Shown one piece after another: positions 4,811 through 5,302 of a DNA stretch of 5,302 bases; within the stretch, counting starts at the first letter, position 1; each line of letters begins with the position of its first letter. Under the pieces are notes generated by a model that saw only the letters and a list, made by a program, of their open reading frames with translations, ran no database searches and had not been told where the DNA came from. This DNA is from Candidatus Cloacimonadota bacterium (GTDB lineage: Bacteria; Cloacimonadota; Cloacimonadia; Cloacimonadales; JAFGVF01): the NCBI GenBank assembly GCA_016938155.1, contig JAFGVF010000143.1:1-5302 (forward strand), read 5' to 3'. The position numbers were made by a program, and so were the translations under genes.

Positions 4811-5302
4811 ATGAAATTGTCTGTTAAAGTAATCATTATTTGTCTGTTGATGTTAACCGTTTCACATCTATTCGGCCTTGGTCTGATGTTCTTTTCCAAT
4901 AATACAACGCAGGTTTTTGCCCTTGACGACTATTCCGTAGATGTCAGGATTGAAAATCAAGTTGCTGTAACTACTGTTGTCGAGACATTCAGGAACTCCA
5001 CATTCTATGAAGCTAACCCTATTTATGCCTTTCCGATGCCTGCTGATGCCTCAGCAACACAGGTAATCTTCACAGTTAATGGTGTAACCGAAGTTGCCAC
5101 CTTACAGGGAGGAAATCAACCGGGTAATCCGGGTCAGGGATCCGGATATGGTGACCAGATTAATAACTATCTGGGAACCAATCCTCTCATCATGCCATTC
5201 ACGGAAGTTGAAGTAGAGCAAGGCTCGACGATGATTATGAGCCTTACTTTCGTTCAGATGCTCCCTTATGCTAATAGTGATGTTACCTTTTTCTATCCTT
5301 CA
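4811..5302 (+). CDS. Exported VIT-domain-like protein (5' part only)
   Basis: The frame is open from an ATG to the right edge (164 codons, no stop), so only the N-terminal part is seen. A GGAGG ribosome binding site (4800-4804) lies 6 nt upstream. Residues 1-37 look like a signal peptide or membrane anchor: Lys2 and Lys6, a hydrophobic stretch 7-28, and a possible cleavage site after VFA (35-37). Residues 41-153 resemble a VIT domain (vault protein/inter-alpha-trypsin type): QVAVTTVVETFRN (50-62), the AFPMPADA segment (73-80), and the late strand SLTFVQMLPY (144-153). Such domains often precede a von Willebrand A domain, which would lie outside the window. A Gly/Pro/Asn/Gln-rich segment (100-125) replaces the charged RxxAxxxY-type stretch usual in the family. 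The function is unknown; a role at the cell surface or in the periplasm is inferred. Confidence 0.8.
   Translation, partial: MKLSVKVIIICLLMLTVSHLFGLGLMFFSNNTTQVFALDDYSVDVRIENQVAVTTVVETFRNSTFYEANPIYAFPMPADASATQVIFTVNGVTEVATLQGGNQPGNPGQGSGYGDQINNYLGTNPLIMPFTEVEVEQGSTMIMSLTFVQMLPYANSDVTFFYPS

Overview
The window reads as a bacterial chromosome segment of moderate G+C. It holds one conserved protein-quality-control operon on the minus strand, a long repeat-rich intergenic region, and the start of a secreted-protein gene on the plus strand. I cannot fix the organism. The tig-clpP-clpX order and the CCA-encoding tRNA are general bacterial traits. The many dispersed palindromes together with an exported VIT-domain protein are reminiscent of Gram-negative FCB/Cloacimonadota-like environmental genomes, but that is only an impression.

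Layout: 1-327 is non-coding at the left edge and contains several hairpins. A strong intrinsic terminator (328-354, minus strand) closes the operon. Reading in the transcribed direction (right to left), the operon is tRNA-Leu(UAG) (3560-3475), tig (3437-2199), clpP (2168-1584) and clpX (1575-361). Its best promoter candidate lies just upstream of the tRNA at 3571-3596. From 3597 to 4810 there is no convincing gene. This stretch holds at least four separate repeat families: a three-copy GTACAGC-type element, a cluster of CACTGTGA motifs in both orientations, perfect hairpins, and a 110-bp tandem repeat array at 4392-4689 with nested palindromes. At 4811 a plus-strand gene begins and runs off the right edge; it encodes an exported protein with a VIT-like domain.

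The three operon proteins act together. Trigger factor meets nascent chains at the ribosome, ClpX unfolds tagged or misfolded proteins, and ClpP degrades them. lon, which follows clpX in some bacteria, is absent here, and a terminator takes its place. The most notable coding observation is that ClpP has Asn172 where the catalytic Asp is expected, with Ser98 and His123 intact. All three operon genes also start with non-ATG codons (GTG, GTG, TTG), each behind a recognisable ribosome binding site.

I did not find a clear new defence or mobile system. The most unusual non-coding feature is the palindromic repeat complex at 4381-4689.
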